DNA of 64,000 bases from Algoriphagus sp. NG3 (GTDB lineage: Bacteria > Bacteroidota > Bacteroidia > Cytophagales > Cyclobacteriaceae), in the NCBI RefSeq assembly GCF_034119865.1, contig NZ_CP139421.1:3162001-3226000 (forward strand). Direction: 5' to 3'. Position 1 is the first letter of the stretch. Every line of letters starts with the position of its first letter. Shown here one piece after another: positions 1 through 8,741 of the stretch. The notes beneath the pieces were generated by a model, which saw only the letters and a list, made by a program, of their open reading frames with translations, had not been told where the DNA came from and ran no database searches. Made by a program: the position numbers and the translations under genes.

Positions 1-57
1 ATTGAATGGTTTCAAAATCTTGCAAGAGAAACGTTAGTGAAATTAAAAAGCAAATAG
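1..57 (+). CDS. 3' end of an unidentified gene (partial)
   Basis: Frame 1 is open from the window edge and ends with TAG at 55-57, giving 18 residues rich in Lys and Glu. The codons look like ordinary coding sequence of this genome, but the fragment is too short to assign a family. It could also be chance open frame. No terminator-like hairpin follows it. Confidence 0.35.
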   Translation: MEWFQNLARETLVKLKSK

Positions 58-306
58 CTCCCAGCCGAAAAATCACCACTTTCGATTTTCATCAACTATT
101 CTGACACTTATTGCCCCAGTAAATTCTCAAACCGAAAAGTTTTGGTGAATTGACACTACTTTTATGTGTCCCTGTATGACTGTAGTGTGATTTAAGGATT
201 AGAAAACTTATAGATATGAAATCGAGCATGAATCAAGAGTCACACACTGGGATGATTATCTGCCATACGAGATTCTTTGTGACCATTAAAAACCAATTAT
301 AACCAC
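58..306. other. Intergenic region without recognisable features
   Basis: About 250 bases separate the partial gene from the RibD-like gene. I see no gene, no convincing promoter of the TAnnTTTG type and no terminator. A weak 7-base inverted pair (acactac/gtagtgt, roughly 154-192) is the only structure. Confidence 0.4.
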
Positions 307-840
307 ATGAAAAACAGTGTATTTATCGCCACGAGTCTAGATGGCTTTATTGCGGGTGAAAACGATGAATTGGATTGGCTATCGACCTTTCCGAAAATAG
401 ATCATATTGACACGGGATTTAATGAATTCACTTCCCGAATCGATGCACTAGTGATGGGAAGAAACACCTTTGAAGTAGTGGCCGGCTTTGAAGGAGAATG
501 GTTTTACAAAAAGCCGGTTTTTGTTTGGAGTAATTCCCAGACAGAGATTCCAGAAAAACTGCAGGACAAGGCGTTTTTAGTCAAAGGAAGCATTCCGGAA
601 GTGCTTGCAGAAATTCACGGCAAGGGTTTTAAAAACCTCTATATCGATGGAGGAAAGACCATTCAGAGTTTTCTGCGAGAAGACCTGATTGACGAAATGA
701 TCATTACTACAATTCCGGTTTTATTGGGATCTGGCATTCCCATGTTTGGTGAGTTACCGAAGCGTCTGGTTTTTGAATGCGTCAAATCAACCCGTTTTTT
801 GGATAAAGTCGTGCAGAACCATTTTGTCCGTAGCAGGTAA
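307..840 (+). CDS. Dihydrofolate reductase family protein (RibD C-terminal domain)
   Basis: A 177-residue stand-alone RibD_C/DHFR-like domain, an NADPH-dependent reductase fold of the YyaP/YwjB type. Visible family motifs are SLDGFIA at residues 10-16, MGRNTFE at 50-56, the nucleotide-binding DGGKTIQ near 114 and PVLLGSGIPMF near 137. There is no deaminase half, so it is not the bifunctional riboflavin enzyme, and it is not expected to be the housekeeping dihydrofolate reductase. The substrate is unknown. It ends two bases before the convergent SDR gene, with no terminator between them, so the two transcripts must overlap. The ATG start directly precedes the conserved first strand, so the start is secure. 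Confidence 0.85.
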   Translation: MKNSVFIATSLDGFIAGENDELDWLSTFPKIDHIDTGFNEFTSRIDALVMGRNTFEVVAGFEGEWFYKKPVFVWSNSQTEIPEKLQDKAFLVKGSIPEVLAEIHGKGFKNLYIDGGKTIQSFLREDLIDEMIITTIPVLLGSGIPMFGELPKRLVFECVKSTRFLDKVVQNHFVRSR

Positions 841-842
841 GA

Positions 843-1637
843 TCACCTTGCCGTCCAGCCCCCATCCACGGTGAGCATGGATCCTACCATGTAAGTGGCG
901 GCATCAGAAGCAAGGTAGATTGCGGCTCCCTGGATTTCCTCTAGGCGTCCCCATCTACCCAATGCTGTCGCCCCTACCACAAATTTCTTTCCCTCTTCTG
1001 TATCCGCAATCGGAAGATTCATTTCCGTTAAAAACGGCCCCGGACAAATTGCATTTACTGTGATATTAAAAGGCGCAAACTCTAATCCCAGTGCACGGGT
1101 CATCTGGACTACAGCACCTTTGCTGGAAGCATAGGGAGTCCTATTGGAAAGCCCCACCAGTCCCAATGTACTTGCCAGATTGATGATACTGCCTTTCCCT
1201 GCCTGTTTCATAAAGGGCGTCACAGCCTTACAAGCCAGCCAGGTTCCGGTGACATTGATCTCCATTACTTTGTTGAATTCCTCCACTTCTAGTTCATCAA
1301 TTGCTCCCCGGATGTTGATTCCGGCACTGTTGACCAGCACATCTATTCTACCGAAAGTATCAAAAGCAGCTTCTGCCATGGCTTCCATTTGATCTTTTTT
1401 TACGACATCTGCTGAAAAAGCAATAGCCTTTACATTGTAGAGATCAGCTATTCTCTTTGCAGATTCTTCGCCTTCAGACAGATTTCTATTGACAAGCATG
1501 ATATTGGCCCCAGCAGATGCAAGGCCTTCAGCCATCGCCAATCCCAATCCCTTGGATCCTCCTGTGATAATGGCTGCTTTTCCGCTGAGGTCAAAAAGTT
1601 TTATTCCCGGCAATCTGGAAGTATTTGTCTCGTTCAT
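843..1637 (-). CDS. SDR family NAD(P)-dependent oxidoreductase (gluconate 5-dehydrogenase/KduD-like)
   Basis: A 264-residue classical short-chain dehydrogenase. The cofactor motif TGGSKGLG is at residues 25-32, NSAG at 103-106, the catalytic Ser near 156, and Tyr169/Lys173 in YASSK. The C-terminal end GSMLTVDGGWTAR is typical of gluconate/2-deoxy-gluconate dehydrogenase-like SDRs. It has no export signal, so it acts in the cytoplasm. It is the last gene of a minus-strand operon after the PVC-type cytochrome and the exported TIM-barrel protein (28-base gap). That suggests it oxidises or reduces a sugar or sugar acid produced by them, but the substrate is inference. Confidence 0.88.
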   Translation of the reverse strand: MNETNTSRLPGIKLFDLSGKAAIITGGSKGLGLAMAEGLASAGANIMLVNRNLSEGEESAKRIADLYNVKAIAFSADVVKKDQMEAMAEAAFDTFGRIDVLVNSAGINIRGAIDELEVEEFNKVMEINVTGTWLACKAVTPFMKQAGKGSIINLASTLGLVGLSNRTPYASSKGAVVQMTRALGLEFAPFNITVNAICPGPFLTEMNLPIADTEEGKKFVVGATALGRWGRLEEIQGAAIYLASDAATYMVGSMLTVDGGWTAR

Positions 1638-1665
1638 ATTCGTATGAGTTAGGTTTTAGTGTCTG

Positions 1666-2769
1666 TTATAGTTTGAGGGATTCCCGGCTGTATTGTAAGC
1701 ATTCCAGTATGTTAGATTCCTCAAAAGCGAGTTGTTCTTCCTGGCTCAGCCCGGCAACTCTGGGAAGTTCTCCTTTGAATTGGTTTTCATCAAGCATACG
1801 TTGCATTTTACATACATCCAGCCCAGAGAGATGCTCAAAAGTAGTCCAGTAGCTTTCCGTCAGAACCGGGATTTCCAGAGGGTCACGGGTAATCATCTCC
1901 AGGTTGAAATTGATTGCTGGATTATGTTTTCGGCAAATTTCAACAGCGGTAGGAAGGTCTACTATTCCCTCACCGAGGGGAACTTCAGACAGTAAAAAAC
2001 CATCCGAATAGTTTTGCACACCCATATCCTTCACGTGGGTAGAAAAGGCACAGGGAGCCAAAGTTTGGATTACCTCCATCGGGTTTTCCATAAAAGACAC
2101 GTTGTTGCCAAAGTCAAGTGTCACTCCCACCCATTCACTTCCTACTGACTGGATTATTTGTTTTAACTCCTGTGCTGTCCAGTCCTTATGATTTTCAACT
2201 GCCAGTTTCATTTTATGCTTTCGCATAATCGGTTCTGCCAATTCTATAGACCGTATGGCATTTTCTTTAAACATTAAAAAATCCTCTTTTGATGTGAAAT
2301 TGGTATAGCGACGCCCGCTCAGGCATGCTGTTCTGAGAATGCTAGCTCCGGATTCTTTTGCTACGATAACTTCCCGCTCAAAGTCAGGCACTTTCCCAAG
2401 ATCCTGAGGCAATGCTATGCTTCCCTCCAGATACATGTCCAGCTCTTCACGCTTCGCTCTCACTTTAGCACCAAAATCACTGCTCCAACCTCCTACAGTA
2501 ACCTGAATCCCTCCAGCTCCAATGGATTTGCAATGCTCCATAAGACTGATAGCATCCGTAAAGGCGGGAAATTTTTCACTCTCACTTTTAGAATGCCATC
2601 TTGATGCATAGGAATGTACTACTATACCCATCGAAGCGTTTTTCAAAAAATCCGGTAACACAGGAAAAGGTATTGCTAATGCCATAGCTCCCAAACTTGC
2701 TGATCTGAGAAAATCCCTCCTATCCCTTCTACTACTACTTAGGCTTCGGGGCAAGTTTTGTTTGGCCAT
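1666..2769 (-). CDS. Tat-exported sugar phosphate isomerase/epimerase family protein (xylose isomerase-like TIM barrel)
   Basis: A 367-residue AP-endonuclease-2/xylose isomerase-like TIM barrel. The N-terminus carries a twin-arginine signal (RRDFLRS near residues 17-23, followed by an Ala/Leu-rich stretch), so the folded protein should be exported to the periplasm. Metal-ligand candidates include the Glu in AVENHKDW, the Asp in GVTLDFGNN, the His in STHVKDM and the Glu in FNLEMITRDP, the usual pattern for this family. It lies 10 bases after the PVC-type cytochrome gene and before the SDR gene. Tat-exported members are common in Bacteroidota sugar loci. The substrate cannot be read from the sequence. 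Confidence 0.85.
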   Translation of the reverse strand: MAKQNLPRSLSSSRRDRRDFLRSASLGAMALAIPFPVLPDFLKNASMGIVVHSYASRWHSKSESEKFPAFTDAISLMEHCKSIGAGGIQVTVGGWSSDFGAKVRAKREELDMYLEGSIALPQDLGKVPDFEREVIVAKESGASILRTACLSGRRYTNFTSKEDFLMFKENAIRSIELAEPIMRKHKMKLAVENHKDWTAQELKQIIQSVGSEWVGVTLDFGNNVSFMENPMEVIQTLAPCAFSTHVKDMGVQNYSDGFLLSEVPLGEGIVDLPTAVEICRKHNPAINFNLEMITRDPLEIPVLTESYWTTFEHLSGLDVCKMQRMLDENQFKGELPRVAGLSQEEQLAFEESNILECLQYSRESLKL

Positions 2770-2779
2770 ATCAGTACGG

Positions 2780-5332
2780 TTATTTTGTATCAGGTGAACG
2801 TAAAGTTTCCATATGCTTATTTAATTCTTCTGCACTCCATGGATACACCCGACCTTGTGAAGTCATTCTGGTCGATGAAACCAGACGTCCTGAAACCGGA
2901 GACGCATGATTCCCCCATTCATTTCTGATATAAGTAAGAATGGCTGCTATACTGGAATCGTCCAATGTGGCGTGCGCAGGCATTACTGGTAAAATTTCCG
3001 GTGCATCATAAATTTTACCTGCCACTTCTATAGGCCCCTCCAGCCCGTGTAACAAAATCATGGCAAGCCTCCGCTCATCTCCGGTCACCCATTCTGATCC
3101 AGCCAATGGCGGCCCCATACGTGGAGCTCCTGCCCCATCGGAGCCATGACAACCCGCACAGCCTACCATAAACTTCTGGCGGCCAATAGAGAACTGCTTC
3201 AATGCCTTATCATCGAGTTGATTTGCTGCAACAAGCGTTTCGGAAGCTTTAAAACCTGGCCATGTGAACAGTCTTTTAAGCATTTCCAACCTGCTTTCAT
3301 CCACGGGCAAATCTGTCCGCAGGAATAGTGAAGGCCCAGATGGCAGCGAAATAGGAGTCCTGCCTTTAGCATTGGCTGCTTCAATTGACATCCCTGAAAT
3401 CACTATTTTTTGTTTCCAATCCAGTTCTTTGCCTGGTGAATCAGCTAGAGCTATCAGGGATTTCAATTCCCCAATCGCCCCTCCCCTTACTACCGCAGTA
3501 GTCAGCATTTCCAGAAAAATCCCGTTGTTTTGGTCTTGTTGATCCCATTGAGAAGCGTTCCACAGAATAGTAAGCAGGTTAAACTCTCTCTTCCCTAAAC
3601 TGCTAAGCATAGCATCCCTTATCATGGCCTGAGATCCAAAGGTTGAAAGAATGGGTTTCAGAACTTCTCCTTGCTCTTGGGGTGAAAGCACATGGCTACT
3701 CAGTGCCAATTGTAAAGCCTCAGATTCTGAAGCATTCATGGCTAGGGAACGCATCAGCAAAGCCAGTTTTGATCTTGATTCCGAAGATTCCAAGACAAAG
3801 GGTTCAAGCAATCTTAAGGCGGTATTTTGCAGTAATCCATGTTCATTTTCGAGAAGTTGGAAAAGAACATCCTCATCCAGAAGATCTAAACCCTCCAGAG
3901 TCCAAAGGGCATGAAAGCGTCCCAATTCTCCTGCGTGGGTATCCATAGCCAAGTTTACCAACGCATCTTTTACCAGAGGATTTTCCTGCTCAATCAATAT
4001 ACGCTGGGCCATATCCCTATACCATCCATCCTCATCAGAAAGGTATTGGATCAATTCCGATGCACTTGCACCGGAAAGCTTAACCTTTGGTCGGGGTGAC
4101 TCATCATCAGGGACAATTTTCCATATTCTTCCCAAATGCACTGGCATCACCAACCCTCTTCCCACGGTCTGCTCTGTAAGGTAAGGGGTCAAATACTCCC
4201 CATGCTGAATCAATCCCCGGTACATATCAGCTATGTACAATGCTCCATCTGGCCCAGTAGTGAAATCAACTGGTCTAAAACGCTCATCCGTAGACGCTAG
4301 AAACTCTCTTCCTGGATTCGGATCATTGCCTTCTACCTTGGATCCGATTTGCGCCAGCACATTCCGCTTGACTAAATTACCTGCAGGCTCAGCTACGAAG
4401 GCATTTCCATAAAACTCTTCAGGAAACAAAGTAGCCCTATAGATCCACGGAGAACAGGCTGCAGTAAACTCCAATAAGCGTTGGTTTTCGCTAAGCACTC
4501 CGGGGATGTAGCCTCTATTCACAGCAGGGGTCTCCCGGATGGGATAGACCGATCTATCCAAGGTAACTCCATGATCAATCCCAGTGGATGGATTATGATT
4601 TGGATTACGGGAAAAGTAGTTTGGCGGCACCATGTCTGCGTGAAGCTGTGACCAGTTATAGTTATAATACAATCGTCCTATATCATCTTGACTGATCCCC
4701 CACTGACCACGGAATTCTGTAGAATCCCTGACCCACTCCCCCTTTTTGTACTTGTACCTCAATCTTGACTTGGCATTGTAATACCAATTGTCCACATTCC
4801 TAAGCAGACCATTATCCGAATGCTCAGGGTTTCCCGAGGAAGCATAGGTGGAATCCAGCAATGTCTTAGTGTCAGCCTTCAGATCTCCATCCAAATCCTT
4901 CGTCACCCAGAGGGCTAAATTCTCAGATACCAGCACACCATCAGCGAAAAAACCTAAGGCTCTAGGCATAACTAGGCTATCCAGGTAAACTGTACTTTTA
5001 TCCATAACGCCATCACCATCCATATCTTCCAAAACCGATATCCTGCCAATAGGCTTATCCTCCGCAGAACCCAATGTGTCGGTCATAAATCCTCGCATTT
5101 CTACAACCCACAGTCTGCCATCCTCATCAAAAGTGATAAAAACCGGATCCTGAACCATAGGCTCCGAGGCAACCAACTGGATTTTGAAGCCAGGCTCCAG
5201 CTGGAAAGTCTGCAGTTCTTCTTCCGCTGTTCTTGCCGGAGAGGGATTGGAAGGGTTTTCCACTACCATTTTGGTGCATGAAGAAAAGCTCAATACAATA
5301 AAAAAATAGAACACTAGGCGTAATAGGTGCAT
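2780..5332 (-). CDS. PVC-type heme-binding CxxCH lipoprotein (membrane-bound dehydrogenase-like)
   Basis: An 850-residue exported lipoprotein. A hydrophobic N-terminus ends in a lipobox with Cys near residue 19. Next comes a six-bladed-propeller glucose/sorbosone dehydrogenase-like region (LEPGFKIQLVASEP, DEDGRLWVVEMRG), then a HEAT-like helical middle, then a C-terminal cytochrome c domain. The heme motif CAGCH lies near residue 725 and a Met-Pro (LPVMPAH) downstream is the likely sixth ligand. Such proteins are known from Planctomycetes and Bacteroidota and are presumed to pass electrons from sugar or alcohol oxidation. It is the first gene of the operon with the TIM-barrel and SDR genes. 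A palindromic site lies upstream. Confidence 0.87.
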   Translation of the reverse strand: MHLLRLVFYFFIVLSFSSCTKMVVENPSNPSPARTAEEELQTFQLEPGFKIQLVASEPMVQDPVFITFDEDGRLWVVEMRGFMTDTLGSAEDKPIGRISVLEDMDGDGVMDKSTVYLDSLVMPRALGFFADGVLVSENLALWVTKDLDGDLKADTKTLLDSTYASSGNPEHSDNGLLRNVDNWYYNAKSRLRYKYKKGEWVRDSTEFRGQWGISQDDIGRLYYNYNWSQLHADMVPPNYFSRNPNHNPSTGIDHGVTLDRSVYPIRETPAVNRGYIPGVLSENQRLLEFTAACSPWIYRATLFPEEFYGNAFVAEPAGNLVKRNVLAQIGSKVEGNDPNPGREFLASTDERFRPVDFTTGPDGALYIADMYRGLIQHGEYLTPYLTEQTVGRGLVMPVHLGRIWKIVPDDESPRPKVKLSGASASELIQYLSDEDGWYRDMAQRILIEQENPLVKDALVNLAMDTHAGELGRFHALWTLEGLDLLDEDVLFQLLENEHGLLQNTALRLLEPFVLESSESRSKLALLMRSLAMNASESEALQLALSSHVLSPQEQGEVLKPILSTFGSQAMIRDAMLSSLGKREFNLLTILWNASQWDQQDQNNGIFLEMLTTAVVRGGAIGELKSLIALADSPGKELDWKQKIVISGMSIEAANAKGRTPISLPSGPSLFLRTDLPVDESRLEMLKRLFTWPGFKASETLVAANQLDDKALKQFSIGRQKFMVGCAGCHGSDGAGAPRMGPPLAGSEWVTGDERRLAMILLHGLEGPIEVAGKIYDAPEILPVMPAHATLDDSSIAAILTYIRNEWGNHASPVSGRLVSSTRMTSQGRVYPWSAEELNKHMETLRSPDTK

Positions 5333-5417
5333 TTTCTAATACAGAATTTTGGGGTTATCAGTTAATCTAGCCTATGATTTGGAATAGTTACACTATCGCA
5401 AAATCATTTCTACAAGT

Positions 5418-5456
5418 TGAAACATATTATGTTGTTTCACAAGCTTGTTTTACAAC
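5418..5456. promoter_or_regulatory. Palindromic operator-like cluster between divergent genes
   Basis: Between the minus-strand cytochrome operon and the plus-strand cupin gene lies an inverted repeat TGAAACA (5418-5424) / TGTTTCA (5433-5439). It runs into a perfect 10-base palindrome ACAAGCTTGT (5439-5448), itself flanked by imperfect arms GTTGTTTCAC / GTTTTACAAC. The spacing and position suit a dimeric regulator, but no regulator gene is adjacent. This is inference from symmetry only. Confidence 0.4.
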
Positions 5457-5542
5457 AACGGTAAGTAACGGTTTGTATCTTAGAGTTCTATCTACATACC
5501 CATTATTAAACAGGGTGGATTCTCCCCCTAACTATCAAAATC

Positions 5543-5971
5543 ATGATTAAAAACTGTTTGATTATCGCTCTGACCCTGCTTACTACGTTTTTTGCCCATA
5601 AAAGTGGACTGACGACAAAAGAAGTCCCCCAATCCATCACCTTGATCGAGTCACAGGTGTCTTGGAACGGTGACTCTTTACCAAATTATCCTATGTCAAA
5701 GCCTCAGATTTCAATTTTAAAAATCACCATCCCTGCCCATTCTGACCTTCCGCTACATTATCATCCGGTAATCAATGCCGGCGTGCTTATCAAGGGAGAA
5801 CTGTTAGTAATCGACGAAGATGGAAATGAACTTTCACTCAAAGCAGGCGACCCCATCATAGAAGTAGTAAATAAAAAACACTTGGGAAGAAATAATGGAG
5901 AGGAAGATGCTGAAATAATTGTCTTTTATGCAGGTTCTCCAGGCATGGAGATTACCAAAAAAGTACAATAG
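5543..5971 (+). CDS. Exported cupin-domain protein
   Basis: A 142-residue protein with a signal-like hydrophobic N-terminus (about residues 3-18), then a single small beta-barrel cupin domain. The metal-type motif is visible as LPLHYHPVINAGVLIKGE followed by DEDGNELSLKAGDPI. Histidines in HYH are present. The second motif (KKHLGRNN) keeps one His. A cupin with an export signal may bind a small ligand or metal in the periplasm; the reaction is unknown. It is divergent from the cytochrome operon and shares the palindromic intergenic region with it. Confidence 0.8.
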   Translation: MIKNCLIIALTLLTTFFAHKSGLTTKEVPQSITLIESQVSWNGDSLPNYPMSKPQISILKITIPAHSDLPLHYHPVINAGVLIKGELLVIDEDGNELSLKAGDPIIEVVNKKHLGRNNGEEDAEIIVFYAGSPGMEITKKVQ

Positions 5972-5985
5972 TAAATTCCTTGCCT

Positions 5986-5993
5986 TAACTTTG
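5986..5993 (+). promoter_or_regulatory. Candidate -7 element (TAACTTTG) before the DEAD-box gene
   Basis: The sequence matches the Bacteroidota -7 consensus TAnnTTTG. No TTTG is found at the expected -33 spacing. Transcription would begin near base 6000, leaving a very short leader, which would favour translation from the second ATG at 6010. Confidence 0.3.
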
Positions 5994-6003
5994 CCGAAAA
6001 TAA

Positions 6004-7143
6004 ATGCACATGAACTTTTCAGAACTAGGTCTTTCCAGTCAGATCCTTGACGCTATATCCAAGGCAAAATATGACAGCCCATATCCTATACAAATCAAGG
6101 CTATTCCGGCTGTTTTGGAAAAAAAAGACGTGCTGGGAATTGCCCCTACCGGTTCTGGAAAAACTGCTTCTTACATTCTGCCTATTCTCCAAAGGCTACA
6201 GGAAAAGTCTACTAATAAAGGTAGAATGATCCCTGTGTTAGTACTGGTACCAACCCGGGAACTAGCCAGCCAAGTCGCTGAAGTGACAGAGAATTTCGCT
6301 AGGTTCCTGACTAGACCTGTCAAAGCCCTATCCGTTTTTGGCGGGGTGTCCATCAACCCGCAGATGATGAAAATCTATGGTACGGATATTTTGGTGGCTA
6401 CTCCTGGGCGCTTGCTGGATTTGATGTCTAAAAATGCACTTAACCTTAATCAGGTAGAAGTGTTGGTGCTGGATGAAGCAGATAAGGTGTTGAATATGGG
6501 CTTCAAAGAAGAAGTGGATCAGATTCTCGAAAAACTGCCTAAAAAGCGCCAAAACATACTTTTCTCAGCAACTAGCGAGGAATCTGTGGAGACATTAATA
6601 GATGCATTGCTACAGGATCCTGTACGTATTTCGGCAGAACCTGACACCGTTTCTCCCGATCTGATCGAGCAATATGCCTACCGCGTTCCCATGGAGCAAA
6701 AGGGTCCTTTTCTCCGCTATTTGATCAATTCAGGGGATTGGCCTCAAATTTTGGTGTTTGCCTCCTCGATCCGGGCCGCCAACAATATCGTGACCAAACT
6801 CAGCAAAAACGGGATAGACGCACTCGCTTTTCATGGTGACAAAAGCCAAGGAGCAAGAACTGAAGCCCTGCATCGGTTCAAAACAGGGAAAACCAGGGTA
6901 TTGGTGGCTACTGATCTGGCAGCTAGGGGGATTGACATCAAATTTCTTCCGCTGGTAATCAATTATGAATTGCCTAGATCACCAAAAGATTATGTCCACA
7001 GGATCGGAAGAACCGGCCGGGCAGGAGCAACCGGTGAAGCTATTTCCCTGATAGCTGAGGAGGATTTGCATCACTTCAAGGTCATCCAGAAAAAGATGAA
7101 AAAGCACGTGCAGCTGAGAAGCATTGATTCTATAGAGTTTTAA
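6004..7143 (+). CDS. DEAD/DEAH-box ATP-dependent RNA helicase (RhlE-like)
   Basis: A 379-residue two-domain superfamily 2 RNA helicase with little beyond the core. Motifs in order are the Q-motif (PYPIQ), Walker A APTGSGKT (47-54), PTREL (83-87), TPGR (133-136), DEAD (157-160), SAT (188-190), then VATDLAARGID and HRIGRTGRAG in the second RecA domain. It should unwind RNA duplexes in the cytoplasm, for example in ribosome assembly or mRNA decay. The C-terminal tail is short, with no basic or RNA-binding extension. ATG codons at 6004 and 6010 are both possible starts. It is a single gene with no operon partner. Confidence 0.93.
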   Translation: MHMNFSELGLSSQILDAISKAKYDSPYPIQIKAIPAVLEKKDVLGIAPTGSGKTASYILPILQRLQEKSTNKGRMIPVLVLVPTRELASQVAEVTENFARFLTRPVKALSVFGGVSINPQMMKIYGTDILVATPGRLLDLMSKNALNLNQVEVLVLDEADKVLNMGFKEEVDQILEKLPKKRQNILFSATSEESVETLIDALLQDPVRISAEPDTVSPDLIEQYAYRVPMEQKGPFLRYLINSGDWPQILVFASSIRAANNIVTKLSKNGIDALAFHGDKSQGARTEALHRFKTGKTRVLVATDLAARGIDIKFLPLVINYELPRSPKDYVHRIGRTGRAGATGEAISLIAEEDLHHFKVIQKKMKKHVQLRSIDSIEF

Positions 7144-7366
7144 CACAATTCTTTTTATTCTGTACCTTTTCATAAAATCAAAATATCTTTTCAGCGTCAC
7201 ACTGATGCTCGTTGTCGATTTCACCCTTTTAACAATTCTTCAAAATATTAATCTCCACTCTAATATTTTGACAAAAAAATAAGCTGAATTTTACGAACTC
7301 ATTAAGAATTAGCGCTGTTTAACCGAAATAAATCCTAATAAAGTGTGAGTCTATCAATTTTTAGAA

Positions 7367-8599
7367 ATGGCAAAAAAATACAGCAAAACAGAATACTTTA
7401 AGATAGTGCTGGTACTAGGTGCCTTATGTACAATCTCTCCTTTTTCCATTGACATGTATCTGCCCGGCTTTCCAGAGATGGCGCAGACGCTGAATACGCC
7501 TATTTCGAATATTCAACTTTCTCTCACTGCTTATTTGGTCGGAATTGCCATAGGCCAGCTGTTTTACGGCCCATTATTGGATCGATTTGGAAGAAAAAAA
7601 CCGCTGTATGCTGGGCTGGCGATTTACATTCTGGCTTCCATTGGCTGTGCGCTTTCACAGACTGTAGAAAATCTGATCTTGATGCGCTTTATTCAAGCCA
7701 TCGGCGGCTGTGCCGGAATGGTTTCAGCTCAGGCGATAGTTAGGGATATTTTTCCTGTGGAAAAAACCGCTCAGGCCATGTCTCTTTTGGTTTTGGTGAT
7801 CGCAGTATCTCCTATGATCGCACCTGCCTTAGGTGGATTCGTAACCGCTGCTTACGACTGGCACTGGGTATTTATCATCCTTGCGGCCTTGACAGCCATT
7901 ATATGGATTGCCACTGTGATAGTTCTTCCGTCTGGGGCGTTGCCTGACCAGGAAATTTCCCTACGCCCGAAACAAGTTTGGAATGGATATCTAAAAGTCC
8001 TTGACAACCGTCAGTTTCTAGTTTACATGCTTGTGGGTGGTATTGCCGGTGCAGCTCCATTTGCCTACATCGCCAGCTCGGCAGATGTATTTATGAATCT
8101 ATATGGTCTTTCTGAGCATCAGTTTGGATGGATTTTTGGGATTTTGGCATTTGCGATGATAGGATCCACGCAGTTAAACCACATTTTGCTGCGCAAATTC
8201 AGCAGCCAACAAATCATTAATTTCTCTCTGCATTATCAAGTATCTGTAGGATTGCTACTGGTCACTGGTGTCTATTTCGACTGGTTCAATGTGTACGCCC
8301 TGATTGCCTTGATGTTTGTATTTCTGACAGCACATGGGTTAAATGGCCCAAACACCACTGCACTTTCTATGGCACCATTTTCCAGAAATGCCGGTTCTGC
8401 TTCCGCTATGCTAGGAAGCATGCGGATGGCTATCGGGGGAATAGTGACTGCAGTAGTGAGTCTATTTCATGCCAGTTCAGCTTTTCCTATGGTGCTAGGT
8501 ATGGCAGCCTGTGCCCTGGGTGGCTTTATGGTATTGAAAATGGACCAGCTTACCCCTGGTACAATCAGTAAAAAATCACACACTGCTTTTTCTACCTAA
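7367..8599 (+). CDS. Bcr/CflA-type multidrug efflux MFS transporter
   Basis: A 410-residue inner-membrane transporter with about twelve hydrophobic segments. The loop 2-3 motif GPLLDRFGRKKPL and the first-helix sequence SPFSIDMYLPGFP are characteristic of the Bcr/CflA drug:H+ antiporter family. It is expected to export hydrophobic drugs or other small molecules using the proton gradient. It is monocistronic and followed at 78 bases by a long bidirectional hairpin. The 222 bases upstream are AT-rich and hold no promoter that I can match to the consensus. Confidence 0.92.
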   Translation: MAKKYSKTEYFKIVLVLGALCTISPFSIDMYLPGFPEMAQTLNTPISNIQLSLTAYLVGIAIGQLFYGPLLDRFGRKKPLYAGLAIYILASIGCALSQTVENLILMRFIQAIGGCAGMVSAQAIVRDIFPVEKTAQAMSLLVLVIAVSPMIAPALGGFVTAAYDWHWVFIILAALTAIIWIATVIVLPSGALPDQEISLRPKQVWNGYLKVLDNRQFLVYMLVGGIAGAAPFAYIASSADVFMNLYGLSEHQFGWIFGILAFAMIGSTQLNHILLRKFSSQQIINFSLHYQVSVGLLLVTGVYFDWFNVYALIALMFVFLTAHGLNGPNTTALSMAPFSRNAGSASAMLGSMRMAIGGIVTAVVSLFHASSAFPMVLGMAACALGGFMVLKMDQLTPGTISKKSHTAFST

Positions 8600-8676
8600 T
8601 TCAGGTTGTTTTATAATAAAGGGTCTAAATCAAGCTGCACAGAAAACCGAAAAAGTTGGAATATAAATCAGGCCAA

Positions 8677-8734
8677 TTCCAATACAACAAAAGCGGCTGT
8701 CCTAATTGTGACAGCCGCTTTTGTTGTATTGGAA
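8677..8734. terminator. Bidirectional terminator: perfect 24-bp inverted repeat
   Basis: Two arms of 24 bases (8677-8700 and 8711-8734) are exact reverse complements around a 10-base loop. The core is AAGCGGCTGT / ACAGCCGCTT, and the AACAAAA/TTTTGTT stretch supplies U-rich RNA on either strand. It lies between the convergent efflux-pump gene and the GH5 gene, 7 bases beyond the latter's stop codon. Confidence 0.8.
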
Positions 8735-8741
8735 CTACGAA

